From: Rhizomicrobium sp.
Lineage (GTDB): Bacteria > Pseudomonadota > Alphaproteobacteria > Micropepsales > Micropepsaceae
Direction: 5' to 3'
Assembly: GCA_037200045.1 (NCBI GenBank)
Contig: JBBCHM010000002.1
Coordinates: 1,105,241-1,169,240, forward strand
Length of the DNA: 64,000 bases
The translations under genes were made by a program, and so were the position numbers. Position 1 is the stretch's first letter, and each line of letters opens with the position of its first letter. Below are positions 63,596 through 64,000 of the stretch, one piece after another. The notes beneath the pieces are model-generated. The model was given only the letters and a program-made list of their open reading frames with translations. It was not told the origin of the DNA and did not search any database.

Positions 63596-64000
<405 letters not shown>

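Overview
The window is GC-rich, densely coded DNA from an alphaproteobacterium, most like Caulobacterales or Micropepsales (Rhizomicrobium-type). The reasons are a Caulobacter-type xylXABCD Weimberg operon with a near-Caulobacter xylose dehydrogenase, a SigF/NrsF sigma/anti-sigma pair, a perfect TTAA-N7-TTAA CtrA-type box, and two large TonB-dependent receptors. The species cannot be named from sequence alone. No tRNA, rRNA, CRISPR array or insertion sequence was seen.

Left part (1-15.1 kb): a cut-off TPR/aspartyl-hydroxylase gene, SppA, a membrane-anchored serine hydrolase, a heterodimeric ABC exporter with one degenerate ATP site, and CsbD. Then comes an oxidative-repair regulon: ECF sigma factor SigF, its membrane anti-sigma NrsF, exported MsrA and MsrB, ergothioneine genes egtB and egtD, and a short exported methionine-rich protein. 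Four promoters of the form GTAACC-N15/16-CGAA sit in front of sigF, msrA, msrB and the Met-rich gene. This looks like a variant of the SigF/NrsF/Met-rich-peptide hypochlorite scavenging system, with MsrA/MsrB where MsrP would be expected and with ergothioneine synthesis attached.

15.2-20.3 kb: a PilZ domain fused to a fatty-acid-methyl-ester-type methyltransferase (3-OH-PAME synthase family), preceded by a CtrA-type box and convergent with a membrane histidine kinase. A FadL-type porin follows.

20.4-31.1 kb is the accessory island. It holds two sulfotransferases (one with a Nif11-like N-terminus), an aspartyl-hydroxylase homologue, a DUF6916-like protein, a GNAT enzyme, three tandem tail-collar proteins without any phage, and a lasso-peptide-like RiPP set: asparagine-synthetase cyclase, two PqqD/RRE proteins, a B2 transglutaminase-like protease and an HprK-like kinase. 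A 59-residue ORF ending 11 bp before the cyclase gene is my candidate precursor.

31.1-57.1 kb is a glucuronoxylan/xylose locus: hexuronate MFS, GH3, lipoprotein esterase-like hydrolase, GH67 alpha-glucuronidase, fructuronate reductase, TonB receptor, sugar symporter, mutarotase, xylDCBAX, a LacI-type regulator and a second TonB receptor. Five dyads resembling TGGTAGCGCTACCA tie these transcription units to the LacI regulator.

Right end (57.1-64 kb): purine salvage (PNP, phosphopentomutase, AMP nucleosidase, adenosine deaminase), then urease genes ureD-ureA-ureB-ureC, cut by the window end. The adenosine deaminase and ureD reading frames carry four apparent single-base indels, either gene decay or consensus errors.
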